Below, piece after piece: positions 42,937 through 51,051 of a stretch of DNA of 64,000 nt. The stretch covers positions 1 to 64,000 of the forward strand of contig NZ_CATNHF010000023.1 of the NCBI RefSeq assembly GCF_950097975.1, in the 5' to 3' direction. This DNA is from Microbacterium sp. T2.11-28 (GTDB lineage: Bacteria > Actinomycetota > Actinomycetes > Actinomycetales > Microbacteriaceae). Position numbers and translations under genes: made by a program. Each line of letters opens with the position of its first letter. Positions within the stretch are counted from its first letter, which is position 1. The notes under the pieces were generated by a model. It was not told the origin of the DNA. It saw only the letters and a list, made by a program, of their open reading frames with translations, and ran no database searches.

Positions 42937-44400
42937 TCAGCCGAACGCGCCGAGGCTGTCGACGAGCGTGCCGGCGTCCGGCGCCGTGCCCTCCCGCCCG
43001 ACGACCCGGCCGGCGCGGACGATCTCCGCGTAGTGCCGCGCGCTGTCCTTCGGGATCCGCTCGCCGGTGCGGAAGTCGACGTAGACCAGTCCGAAGCGGG
43101 GCCGGTAGCCCAGTGCCCACTCGAAGTTGTCCAGCAGCGACCAGTGGAGGTACCCGGCGACGTCCGCCCCCTCCTGCATCGCGGTGCCCATCGCCTCGAT
43201 GTGCGCGCGGAGGTACTGGATGCGCCGGACGTCGTGGACCTCGCCGTCGTGGGTGGGGGAGTCGCCGTAGATGGCCCCGTTCTCGGTGATCAGGAGCGGG
43301 GTCCCGGGGTACTCGCGGTGCAGCCGCCGCAGGAGGTCGGTGAAGGCGCCGGGGACGATCTCGGTGCCCTCGTCGGTGCGGGGGACCTCCCCGGCGGTGC
43401 CGACCACCTTCCACGGGAACGGCCTGCCGGGACCCGGCTCGGCGGCGGCCATCACCCGGTGCGTGTAGAAGTTCACCCCGAGGAAGTCCGATCGCCCCCC
43501 GATGGCCTCCTCGTCGCCGGCGCGGACGATGTCGTCGATGCCGCCGCCGATCGCGCGATCCCAGTGGGCCCGCATGTCGTCCGGGTACCCCTCGCCCAGC
43601 AGCGGATCGAGGAACCACCGGTTGACGTAGCCGTCGGATCCGTGGGCGGCCGCGAGGTCGGCGGGGTCGTCGGAGGCGGGGACGCACGGCAGCAGGTTGA
43701 GCCCCGCTCCGATCCGGCCGCTCGTCAGCGGCCTCATCGCGTCATAGGCGGCGCCGTGCGCGAGGAGCACGTGGTGTCCCGCGGCCAGCGACCCGCGCAG
43801 GTCGCGGATGCCGGGCGCGTGGAGTCCCAGCTGGTAGCCGAGGAGCTGGATGATCCAGGGCTCGTTCTGCGTGATCCACCAGGGGACGCGGTCGCCCAGG
43901 CGGTCGGCGACAGCCACGGCGTACTCGACGAAGGCGTCGACGCTCGACCGCCCCATCCAGCCCCCGTCCGACATCAGCGCCTCGGGCATGTCCCAGTGGT
44001 TGAGCGTGACGACCGGGGCGATGCCCCGCGCGAGCATCTCGTCGATCTGCCGCTCGTAGTGATCGAGACCGCGCGGCTCGACGCGTCCGCGCCCCTCCGG
44101 GACGACCCGCGACCAGGCGACGGAGAATCGGTAGGCGTTGAGGCCGAGGTGCTCGACGATGTCGAGGTCCTCGCGCCACCGCGCGTACGAGTCGCAGGCG
44201 ATCCGCGCGTCCCCGCCGCCCTCGATGGCGCCCTCACGGGCCGCGAACGTGTCCCACACCGACACCCCCCGGCCGTCCGTCTCGAGCGATCCCTCGATCT
44301 GGTACGCGCTGGTCGCCGCTCCCCAGAGGAACCCCTCCGGGAAGCGGAACGTGGCCGAACGGTCCTCGGGGGAACCGTGCTCGGGAAAGCGCAACGTCAT
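42937..44400 (-). CDS. GH1 beta-glucosidase / beta-glycosidase
   Basis: Cytoplasmic retaining beta-glycosidase of 487 residues. The acid/base is Glu180 in ITQNEPW, and the nucleophile lies in LLITENGA near residue 372. FPEGFLWGAATSAYQIEG at the start is the GH1 signature, and the aglycone-site region HWSLLDNFEWALGY is present. It hydrolyses beta-glucosides, beta-galactosides or beta-mannosides. ATG at 44400 follows a GAAGGGC site. Divergent from the otnK-like gene, sharing operator copy 6. Convergent with the ABC exporter gene, separated by 33 nt of GC-rich dyad sequence. Confidence 0.93.
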   Translation of the reverse strand: MTLRFPEHGSPEDRSATFRFPEGFLWGAATSAYQIEGSLETDGRGVSVWDTFAAREGAIEGGGDARIACDSYARWREDLDIVEHLGLNAYRFSVAWSRVVPEGRGRVEPRGLDHYERQIDEMLARGIAPVVTLNHWDMPEALMSDGGWMGRSSVDAFVEYAVAVADRLGDRVPWWITQNEPWIIQLLGYQLGLHAPGIRDLRGSLAAGHHVLLAHGAAYDAMRPLTSGRIGAGLNLLPCVPASDDPADLAAAHGSDGYVNRWFLDPLLGEGYPDDMRAHWDRAIGGGIDDIVRAGDEEAIGGRSDFLGVNFYTHRVMAAAEPGPGRPFPWKVVGTAGEVPRTDEGTEIVPGAFTDLLRRLHREYPGTPLLITENGAIYGDSPTHDGEVHDVRRIQYLRAHIEAMGTAMQEGADVAGYLHWSLLDNFEWALGYRPRFGLVYVDFRTGERIPKDSARHYAEIVRAGRVVGREGTAPDAGTLVDSLGAFG

Positions 44401-44444
44401 CGTCTGCCCTTCGGCGCTGCGGTCTGCGACCGGCGGCGGATAGA

Positions 44445-44464
44445 ATGTGGGAACGATCCTACAT
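44445..44464. promoter_or_regulatory. 20-bp LacI-type operator, copy 6
   Basis: ATGTGGGAACGATCCTACAT lies between the divergent GH1 and otnK-like genes. A plus-strand -10-like TAGAAT (44441-44446) overlaps its left end. Confidence 0.8.
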
Positions 44465-44496
44465 CGACCGTGGATCAGGACGGGAGGAGTCCCCGG

Positions 44497-45756
44497 ATGC
44501 TCGGAGCCATCGCCGACGACGTCACCGGAGCCGTCGATCTCGCCAGCAACCTCGTGTCCCGCGGATACCGCGTGCGCCTGCGTTTCGGGGCGCCCCGCAC
44601 GCGCGTCGACGCCGGCGACGCGGACGCGGTGGTCGTCGCGCTCCCCACGCGCACGGCGCCCGTCGCCGACGCGGTCGCCCTCAGCACCGCGGCGCTCGAC
44701 GCGCTGACCGAGGCCGGTGCCGACCGGATCTACGTCAAGTACTGCTCGACCTTCGACTCGACCCCCGCGGGCAACATCGGCCCCGTGTGCGACGCGATCC
44801 TCGATCGCGTCGGCGCATCCTTCACCGTCGTGGTCCCCAGCTTTCCCGCCAACGGCCGCACCGTCTTCCAGGGCCACCTCTTCGTCGGCGAGGTCCTGCT
44901 GAGCGAGAGCTCGCTCGCCACCCACCCCCTGACGCCGATGACCGATCCGAACATCGTGCGGGTCCTGCAGCGGCAGACCTGTGCCGCGGTGGGGCTCGTG
45001 CCGTGGCAGACCGTCGCCCAGGGGAGCCGCGCTGTGCGTGCGGCGTTCGCCGCGCTCGCCGGTCGCGGCATCCGCTACGCGGTCGTCGACGCGATCTCCG
45101 ACGACGACCTCGCGACCGTCGCCGATGCCTCGAGCGAGCTGGCCGTGATCACCGGCGGGTCGGGCCTCGCCCTCGGCCTCCCGGTCCGTCCCGGGGCGGC
45201 CGCCGCCGCGGCGCCGGAAGCCGCGCTCGTCGGCCCGCGGCTCGTGCTGGTCGGGAGCGCCTCGCAGGCCACGCGCGCGCAGCTCGCACACGCCGAACGG
45301 TCGGGGGTGCCCGTCGTACGCCTCCCGCTCGACGACCCGGGCTCCGGCGTGGACGCCGCGCTCGCTCGCCTGTCCGAGCAGGCGGCCGCGGATCCGGACG
45401 CCCTCGTCGCCGTCGCCCCGGAGGCGTCGGACGCTCCCGTCGAGGCGACCACCCGCGCGGGCGCCGAGCGCGCGGCCGCCCTCGAGCGCGCCTTCGGTCT
45501 CCTCGCGCGCCGATTCGTCGAGGCGGGCGGACGACGCCTCCTCGTCGCGGGCGGTGAGACCTCGGGCGCCGTCGTGGCCGCGCTCGGCATCGACGAGCTC
45601 CGCCTCGGCGAGGTCATCGATCCCGGCGTCGCGTGGACGTATGCGGAGGCCGGGTCGCCCGCGGGCGACGCTCGGGCACCGGTCGCCCTCGCCCTCAAGT
45701 CCGGCAACTTCGGCGGCGAGCGGATCTTCACCGACGCGTGGGAGCTGCTGCGATGA
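44497..45756 (+). CDS. otnK: four-carbon acid sugar kinase family protein (3-oxo-tetronate kinase)
   Basis: A 419-residue kinase of the OtnK/DtnK (former DUF1537) family. The N-terminal AIADDVTGAVDLASNLVSRG matches the substrate-domain start, and LLVAGGETSGAVVAALGI plus LALKSGNFGGERIF near the end the nucleotide domain. Members phosphorylate 3-oxo-tetronates, D-threonate or D-erythronate. ATG at 44497 has GGAGGAG (44483-44489) upstream. It is coupled to the OtnC-type aldolase behind it, which matches the known OtnK-OtnC pair, and is behind operator copy 6, so it belongs to the glycan regulon. Confidence 0.9.
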   Translation: MLGAIADDVTGAVDLASNLVSRGYRVRLRFGAPRTRVDAGDADAVVVALPTRTAPVADAVALSTAALDALTEAGADRIYVKYCSTFDSTPAGNIGPVCDAILDRVGASFTVVVPSFPANGRTVFQGHLFVGEVLLSESSLATHPLTPMTDPNIVRVLQRQTCAAVGLVPWQTVAQGSRAVRAAFAALAGRGIRYAVVDAISDDDLATVADASSELAVITGGSGLALGLPVRPGAAAAAAPEAALVGPRLVLVGSASQATRAQLAHAERSGVPVVRLPLDDPGSGVDAALARLSEQAAADPDALVAVAPEASDAPVEATTRAGAERAAALERAFGLLARRFVEAGGRRLLVAGGETSGAVVAALGIDELRLGEVIDPGVAWTYAEAGSPAGDARAPVALALKSGNFGGERIFTDAWELLR

Positions 45757-46427
45757 CCGCGGGCGGCGACGCGGCGCCGGACGCCGTGATCGGCGATCTG
45801 ATCGCGTCGGCACATCACCTCGCGGCACTCGGGCTGAGCCCGGGGACCTCCGGCAACGTGAGCGTCCGCGTCGGATCCGAGATCCTCGTGTCGGCGACGG
45901 GCGCCGCGCTGGCGGAGCTCGACACCGACGATCTCGCGGTGCTCGACCGCGAGGGCGCGCTCGTGCGCGGCCCGCGGCCGACGAAGGAGTGGCCCCTCCA
46001 CCTGGCGCTGTACCGGCGGTCGCCGGAGGTGTCGGCGGTCGTGCACCTGCACTCGCCGGCCGCGGTCGCGGCCTCGTGCCTGCCGCCGCACTCGCACCGC
46101 AGCGCGCTTCCTCCCGTCACCCCCTACTTCGTCATGCGCGTCGGGCAGACGCCCCTCGTCCCGTACGCGCACCCGGGGGATCGCTCGCAGGCGGAGGCCG
46201 TCGAGCGCCATCCGGTGGACTTCCGTGCCCTGCTGCTGCAGAACCACGGCTCGGTGGTCACCGGAGCGAGCCCCGCCGAGGCCGCCGCGCGCGCCGTCGA
46301 GCTGGAGAGCGCGGCCGACACGGTCCTGCGGCTCGCGGGTCTTCCGGCCGTCTTCCTCGACGACGCCGCGGCGCAGGACCTCGCCCGGGCCTACGGCTCG
46401 CCGTGGGGCGGAGACTCCGCTCCGTAG
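45753..46427 (+). CDS. otnC: class II aldolase/decarboxylase (3-oxo-tetronate 4-phosphate decarboxylase)
   Basis: A 224-residue zinc enzyme of the class II aldolase/adducin family. The metal ligands are His98 and His100 in VHLHSP and a third His in LLQNHGSV, with the catalytic Glu79 in TKEWPLH. SPGTSGNVSVR near residue 29 is the phosphate-binding loop. In the OtnK-OtnC pair it decarboxylates the kinase product to dihydroxyacetone phosphate. ATG at 45753 overlaps the kinase stop (ATGA). The dehydrogenase and isomerase that usually complete this pathway are not adjacent; one of the other oxidoreductases of the regulon may serve. Confidence 0.87.
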   Translation: MTAGGDAAPDAVIGDLIASAHHLAALGLSPGTSGNVSVRVGSEILVSATGAALAELDTDDLAVLDREGALVRGPRPTKEWPLHLALYRRSPEVSAVVHLHSPAAVAASCLPPHSHRSALPPVTPYFVMRVGQTPLVPYAHPGDRSQAEAVERHPVDFRALLLQNHGSVVTGASPAEAAARAVELESAADTVLRLAGLPAVFLDDAAAQDLARAYGSPWGGDSAP

Positions 46428-46440
46428 TCCTCGTCGCGCA

Positions 46441-46475
46441 CTTATTCTTCGTGCTTGACAAAGGTGAAGAATAAG
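46441..46475. promoter_or_regulatory. AT-rich operator flanking the promoter of the second sugar operon
   Basis: CTTATTCTTC (46441-46450) and GAAGAATAAG (46466-46475) form a perfect 10-bp inverted repeat with a 15-bp spacer that contains TTGACA (46455-46460). A -10-like GAGACT lies at 46479-46484. The TTATT...AATAA layout resembles Mlc/NagC sites, suggesting the ROK repressor at 51048 binds here. Confidence 0.75.
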
Positions 46476-46569
46476 CAGGAGACTGTGGCTGGGCGAGAGT
46501 CCGAGCCCGCACAGCATGCGCGCCGCATCGACGCACGCGCACGAGAACCCTTCCGGGAAGGAAACCTCA

Positions 46570-47817
46570 ATGAAGAGCATCCGCATGGCGGCACCCGCGC
46601 TGATCGCGGTGGGCGCACTGGCGCTCGCCGGCTGCACCACGTCGGAACCGGCGGGCGAGACAGCCGATCCGGGCAGCCTGACCGTCTGGATCATGGGCGA
46701 CAGCTCCGAGAACTTCGACGCCCTCGTGGCGCCGTTCGAGGAGCAGTCGGGGGTCGACGTCGAGACGGTCGCCGTGCCGTGGGACGCGATCGACCAGAAG
46801 TTCACCACCGCCGTCGCCTCGGGCGAGGGCCCCGACGTGCTGCAGATCGGCGTCTCGAAGCTGCGCACCTTCGCCGACAGCGGCGCCCTGCTCGAGCTCG
46901 GCGCCGACACCGTGGCCGACTACCCGAACCTCGCGGCCGGCAACTTCCTCGACGGCGTCGCCGGCGAGGCGACCGCGATCGGCGGGAAGGTCGTCTCGCT
47001 GCCGTGGGTGTCCGACACGCGCGTGCTGTTCACGCGGACCGACATCCTCGCCGAGGCGGGCATCGACGCACCGCCGGCGACGTGGGAGGAGCTGCGCGCC
47101 GACGCCAAGACCCTCGCGGCCCGCGGGGATGGCCAGTACGGCTACTACATCCCGCAGTGGGACAGCGCGCTCCCGGTGGTCATGACCTGGGACCAGGGCG
47201 GCGAGATCGTCGACGGCGACGGGATGGTCGATTTCGACACCCCGGAGTTCCAGCAGGCCGTCGACCTGTACACGGGCCTCTACGCCGACGGCAGCGTGCC
47301 CACCAACAGCGACTTCGACCAGACGCAGGGCTTCGTCTCGGGCGCTGCGCCGATGCTCGTCAGCGGACCGTACCTGGCCGGCGCCATCGCCGATGCCGCA
47401 CCCGAGCTCGAGGGGAAGTGGACGGTGACGACGCTGCCGACCGCGGCGGCCGGCACCTCCCTGCTCGCCGGCTCCAACCTCGGCGTCTGGGGCTCCACGA
47501 AGAACGAGGAGGGGGCGCTCGAGCTCCTCGACTTCCTGTCGGCTCCCGAGACCCAGGTCTCGTGGTTCGAGTCCGACGGCCAGCTCCCCACGGTGAAGGC
47601 GGCGCTGTCCGATCCCGCTCTCGCCGCAGATCCGCTCGTCGAGGTCTACTCGCAGCAGCTGGCCGATGCCCGGCTCCTTCCGCTCGTCCCGAACTGGGAC
47701 GGCGAGACCGGCAAGGCGCTGCTGGACGCGCTGAACAGCATCGTGCTCACCGGCGCCGACCGCGACCAGACGCTGGACGCCCTCTTCCAGGCGACGAGCG
47801 GCACCTCGGTCAACTGA
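46570..47817 (+). CDS. sugar ABC transporter substrate-binding lipoprotein
   Basis: A 415-residue family 1 solute-binding protein. The signal peptide ends in the lipobox LALAGC (Cys near residue 22), then an acidic linker and the ligand-binding domain starting SLTVWIMGDS. TTAVASGEGPDVLQIG is a typical family motif. ATG at 46570 has GGGAAGGAAA upstream. First gene of the operon binding protein, two permeases, GH5 hydrolase, ROK repressor, behind the AT-rich operator. It is separated from the permeases by a strong hairpin at 47824-47853. Confidence 0.94.
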   Translation: MKSIRMAAPALIAVGALALAGCTTSEPAGETADPGSLTVWIMGDSSENFDALVAPFEEQSGVDVETVAVPWDAIDQKFTTAVASGEGPDVLQIGVSKLRTFADSGALLELGADTVADYPNLAAGNFLDGVAGEATAIGGKVVSLPWVSDTRVLFTRTDILAEAGIDAPPATWEELRADAKTLAARGDGQYGYYIPQWDSALPVVMTWDQGGEIVDGDGMVDFDTPEFQQAVDLYTGLYADGSVPTNSDFDQTQGFVSGAAPMLVSGPYLAGAIADAAPELEGKWTVTTLPTAAAGTSLLAGSNLGVWGSTKNEEGALELLDFLSAPETQVSWFESDGQLPTVKAALSDPALAADPLVEVYSQQLADARLLPLVPNWDGETGKALLDALNSIVLTGADRDQTLDALFQATSGTSVN

Positions 47818-47823
47818 CCCGAC

Positions 47824-47853
47824 GGCGGGGCGCGGCCACCACCGCGCCCCGCC
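47824..47853 (+). terminator. intercistronic hairpin after the second binding protein
   Basis: GGCGGGGCGCGG (47824-47835) pairs perfectly with 47842-47853 around a 6-nt loop. It probably reduces read-through into the permeases or protects the binding-protein message. Confidence 0.82.
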
Positions 47854-47890
47854 TGCCCGCCCGTCGTCGCGACCGAGCCCACGGAGGGCC

Positions 47891-48769
47891 ATGAAGACCC
47901 GACTCACCGGCTACGCCTTCATCACGCCGGCGATGCTGCTGCTGATCACCTTCGGGGTGCTGCCCATCGCGGTCGCGATGGTGGTGAGCCTCACCGACAT
48001 GAATCTCGCCGGCCTCGGCGACTGGTCCCGGATCCGCTTCATCGGAGCCGACAACTACGCCGCGCTGTTCGCCGACCGCGCGTTCTGGCAGGCGATGGGC
48101 AACACCGCGCTGTTCGCCGTGGTCGGCGTCCCGGCCGTCGTGGGGCTGTCGCTGCTCATCGCGCTCGGCCTGAACGCCTCGCAGGGGCGCTTCTTCCGCG
48201 CGCTGCGCTCGTTCTACTTCGTTCCCGCGATCACTGCGATCGTCGCCGTCGCACTCGTGTGGGGCTACCTCTTCAACACCCAGTTCGGCCTCTTCAACCA
48301 CCTGCTCTCCCTCGTCGGGCTGCCCCCGGTGCCGTGGCTGTCCGACCCGGTGGTGGTGAAGTTCTCGGTGGTCTGGGTGGCGGTGTGGCGGGGCATCGGC
48401 CTCAACGTCATCATCCTTCTCGCCGCCCTCCAGGGCGTGCCGAAGGAGTACCTGGAGGCGGCATCGATCGACGGCGCCTCCCGGGTGCGGCAGATCGTCT
48501 CGATCGTGCTCCCGCTCCTGCGGTTCGCCCTGTTCTTCGTCACCATCACGACGATCATCGCGTGGCTCCAGTTCTTCGACGAGCCGTTCGTCCTCACCAA
48601 GGGCGGACCGCTCGGCGCGTCCACGTCGATCTCCCTCTTCCTGTACCAGAAGGGGTTCTCGGCGAGTCAGTTCGGCTACGCGAGCGCCGGATCCGTCGTC
48701 CTCTTCGTCATCATCGCGGTCGTCACCGTGGTGCAGCTGCGCGCGCGGAGGTCCGATGTCGACTACTGA
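47891..48769 (+). CDS. sugar ABC transporter permease (MalF type)
   Basis: A 292-residue membrane protein starting MKTRLTGYAFITPAMLLL, with six expected helices. The ATPase-docking EAA loop reads LEAASIDGASRVRQIVSIVLP. It pairs with the next permease and the binding protein at 46570. ATG at 47891 follows CGGAGGG. The following gene starts 14 nt before its stop. As in the first importer, no ATPase gene is present nearby. Confidence 0.94.
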   Translation: MKTRLTGYAFITPAMLLLITFGVLPIAVAMVVSLTDMNLAGLGDWSRIRFIGADNYAALFADRAFWQAMGNTALFAVVGVPAVVGLSLLIALGLNASQGRFFRALRSFYFVPAITAIVAVALVWGYLFNTQFGLFNHLLSLVGLPPVPWLSDPVVVKFSVVWVAVWRGIGLNVIILLAALQGVPKEYLEAASIDGASRVRQIVSIVLPLLRFALFFVTITTIIAWLQFFDEPFVLTKGGPLGASTSISLFLYQKGFSASQFGYASAGSVVLFVIIAVVTVVQLRARRSDVDY

Positions 48770-49610
48770 TCCCGTTCGTCGACGGCGCGCCCGGTCCCGG
48801 GTGCGTCCCGGCACCGTCGTGCTCGGCGCGCTCCTCGCCGCGGGGGCCCTGCTCACCGCCTTCCCCTTCCTGTGGATGATCTTCGGCTCGGTCAAGCCGC
48901 GCAGCGAGTCGGTGGCCTATCCGCCGCAGCTGCTCCCGCAGGAGCCGACCTTCGAGTTCTTCGTCGAGCTCTTCACGAAGCTCGATTTCGGCCGCTACCT
49001 CGTCAACACGCTCCTCATCGTGGCGATCTGCATGGTCGGGCTGCTGCTCATGGCGGCCGCCGGCTACGGCTTCGCCAAGTTCTCGTTCCCCGGGCGCGAC
49101 GTGCTCTTCTTCCTGGTGCTCGTCACGATGATGATCCCCGGGCAGGTCACGATGATCCCGAGCTACCTGATCCTCAACGGGCTGGACCTCACCAACACCC
49201 TGATCGGGATCGCGCTGCCGATGCTCGTCTCGGGTTTCAGCGTGTTCCTGTTCCGCCAGTTCATGACGACGATCCCCGACGAGGTCATCGAGGCCGCGCG
49301 GATGGACGGGGCGGGGGAATGGCGGATCTTCCTGCGCATCGTGCTGCCCATGTCGGGGCCGATCCTCGCCGTCCAGGTGGTGCTGACCTTCATCGCCGGG
49401 TGGAACAGCTTCCTCTGGCCCCTCATCATCGCCAACGACCAGCGGCTCTACACCCTCTCGGTCGGCCTGTCGCTGCTGAACCAGCAGATCGCCACCAACC
49501 CCGCGCTGCAGATGGCGGCCTCCACCCTCATGGTCGTGCCGATCCTCGTCGTCTTCGTCGTCTTCCAGCGCTACATCGTGCAGGGCTTCGCCCTCTCCGG
49601 ACTCAAGTGA
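48756..49610 (+). CDS. sugar ABC transporter permease (MalG type)
   Basis: A 284-residue permease with an arginine-rich N-terminus, six helices and the EAA loop IEAARMDGAGEWRIFLRIVLP. MMIPGQVTMIPSYLI is the conserved central stretch of the MalG group. ATG at 48756 overlaps the upstream permease by 14 nt, so the two are coupled. The GH5 gene follows 13 nt after its stop. Confidence 0.94.
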   Translation: MSTTDPVRRRRARSRVRPGTVVLGALLAAGALLTAFPFLWMIFGSVKPRSESVAYPPQLLPQEPTFEFFVELFTKLDFGRYLVNTLLIVAICMVGLLLMAAAGYGFAKFSFPGRDVLFFLVLVTMMIPGQVTMIPSYLILNGLDLTNTLIGIALPMLVSGFSVFLFRQFMTTIPDEVIEAARMDGAGEWRIFLRIVLPMSGPILAVQVVLTFIAGWNSFLWPLIIANDQRLYTLSVGLSLLNQQIATNPALQMAASTLMVVPILVVFVVFQRYIVQGFALSGLK

Positions 49611-49623
49611 GGAACGCCCCCCG

Positions 49624-51051
49624 ATGACCACGACCCGCACCGGCTTCGTCCATGCCGAGGGCACGCAGCTCGTCGACGACCAGGGCCCGATCCTGCTGCG
49701 CGGCGTCGGACTCGGCAACTGGCTCCTCCCCGAGGGATACATGTGGCGGTTCGGCGACGCGCTGGCCTCGCCGCGCCAGATCGAGGCGCGCATCGGGGCG
49801 CTGGTCGGCGCGGACCGCGCGGGCCAGTTCTGGCGCCGGTTCCAGGACGGCTTCGTCACCGAGCACGACATCGCGCTGATCGCCGCGCAGGGCTTCGACC
49901 ATGTGCGCCTGCCGCTGAACGCACGGGTGCTCCAGGCCGATGACGGGACGTTCCTGGAGCGCGGGTTCGAGCTCGTCGACCGTGCGGTGCGCTGGTCGCG
50001 CGCGCACGGCCTGCGCGTGCTGCTGGACCTGCACGGCGCGCCGGGCGGCCAGACGGGGACCAACATCGACGACTCGCCCCGGGGCATGCCCGAGCTGTTC
50101 ATGGAACGCGGGTACCGCGACCGCACGATCGCGCTGTGGGAGGAGCTGGCGCGCCGCTACCGCGACGAGCCCGCCGTGCTGGGCTACGACCTGCTGAACG
50201 AGCCGCTGCCCAACGCGTGGCAGCACCGTTACGAGGGCGAGCTGGTCGCGCTGTACCGCGACCTCACCGACGCGATCCGCGCGATCGACGAACGCCACCT
50301 GCTGATGTACGAGGGCAGCCACTGGGCGACCAACTGGCAGCCGCTGGCGGACCGTTTCGACGCCAACCAGGCGCTGCAGTTCCATCGCTACTGGTGCGCG
50401 CCCGACCGCACGAGCATCGCCCCCTACCTCGCCGCGCGCGAGGCGCTGCGCACCCCGATCTACATGGGGGAGGGCGGCGAGAACACGCCCGCCTGGATCT
50501 ACGCCGCCACCCGGCTGTACGAGCGGCACGACATCGGCTGGAACTTCTGGCCGTGGAAGAAGCTCGACACGCGCACCTCTCCGCTGTCGATCCGCACCCC
50601 GGCCGGATGGGAGCTCATCGCCGACCCGGCCGCCGGCCCCGACGGCGACCGGGCGTGGACGATCCTCGACGACTACCTGGCGGCGATGGCCGCGGACCGC
50701 TGCGACGTGCGGGAGCCGGTGCTCGACGCCCTCTTCGCCCGGGCCCCCCTCACCCTCCCCGGGTGGGCCGGTGCCCGGGGCGACGAGGCGGCCATCGCCG
50801 ACACCACGACGGCGCCGGTCCCTGACGCCGTGTGGGATCGCCCGTCGGGAGCGCCCTACGCCGACCTCGAGGTGCCGGGCAGCCGCCTCGCGGCCGGCGA
50901 CACCCTGCGGTATGCCCTCGCCGAGGGGCCCGTCACCTGGACGGTCGACGCCGACGATCCCGGTGCGATCGAGGTGCGGCGCGCGGACGGGGCGCTCCTG
51001 CTGACGGCGCTCGCCCCGGTCGTCGTGCGCGCTGTGACCGTGGGACCATGA
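49624..51051 (+). CDS. GH5-type glycoside hydrolase (cellulase superfamily)
   Basis: A 475-residue cytoplasmic TIM-barrel hydrolase. The acid/base is Glu193 in GYDLLNEP and the nucleophile Glu283 in IYMGEGG, with LRGVGLGNWL at the N-terminus and HVRLPLN in strand 2. The last 100 residues form a small beta domain. No signal peptide is present, so it cleaves an imported oligosaccharide, such as a beta-glucoside, beta-mannoside or glycosylceramide-like glycan. It is encoded between the permeases and the ROK repressor, which makes its substrate the likely cargo of this importer. Confidence 0.88.
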   Translation: MTTTRTGFVHAEGTQLVDDQGPILLRGVGLGNWLLPEGYMWRFGDALASPRQIEARIGALVGADRAGQFWRRFQDGFVTEHDIALIAAQGFDHVRLPLNARVLQADDGTFLERGFELVDRAVRWSRAHGLRVLLDLHGAPGGQTGTNIDDSPRGMPELFMERGYRDRTIALWEELARRYRDEPAVLGYDLLNEPLPNAWQHRYEGELVALYRDLTDAIRAIDERHLLMYEGSHWATNWQPLADRFDANQALQFHRYWCAPDRTSIAPYLAAREALRTPIYMGEGGENTPAWIYAATRLYERHDIGWNFWPWKKLDTRTSPLSIRTPAGWELIADPAAGPDGDRAWTILDDYLAAMAADRCDVREPVLDALFARAPLTLPGWAGARGDEAAIADTTTAPVPDAVWDRPSGAPYADLEVPGSRLAAGDTLRYALAEGPVTWTVDADDPGAIEVRRADGALLLTALAPVVVRAVTVGP

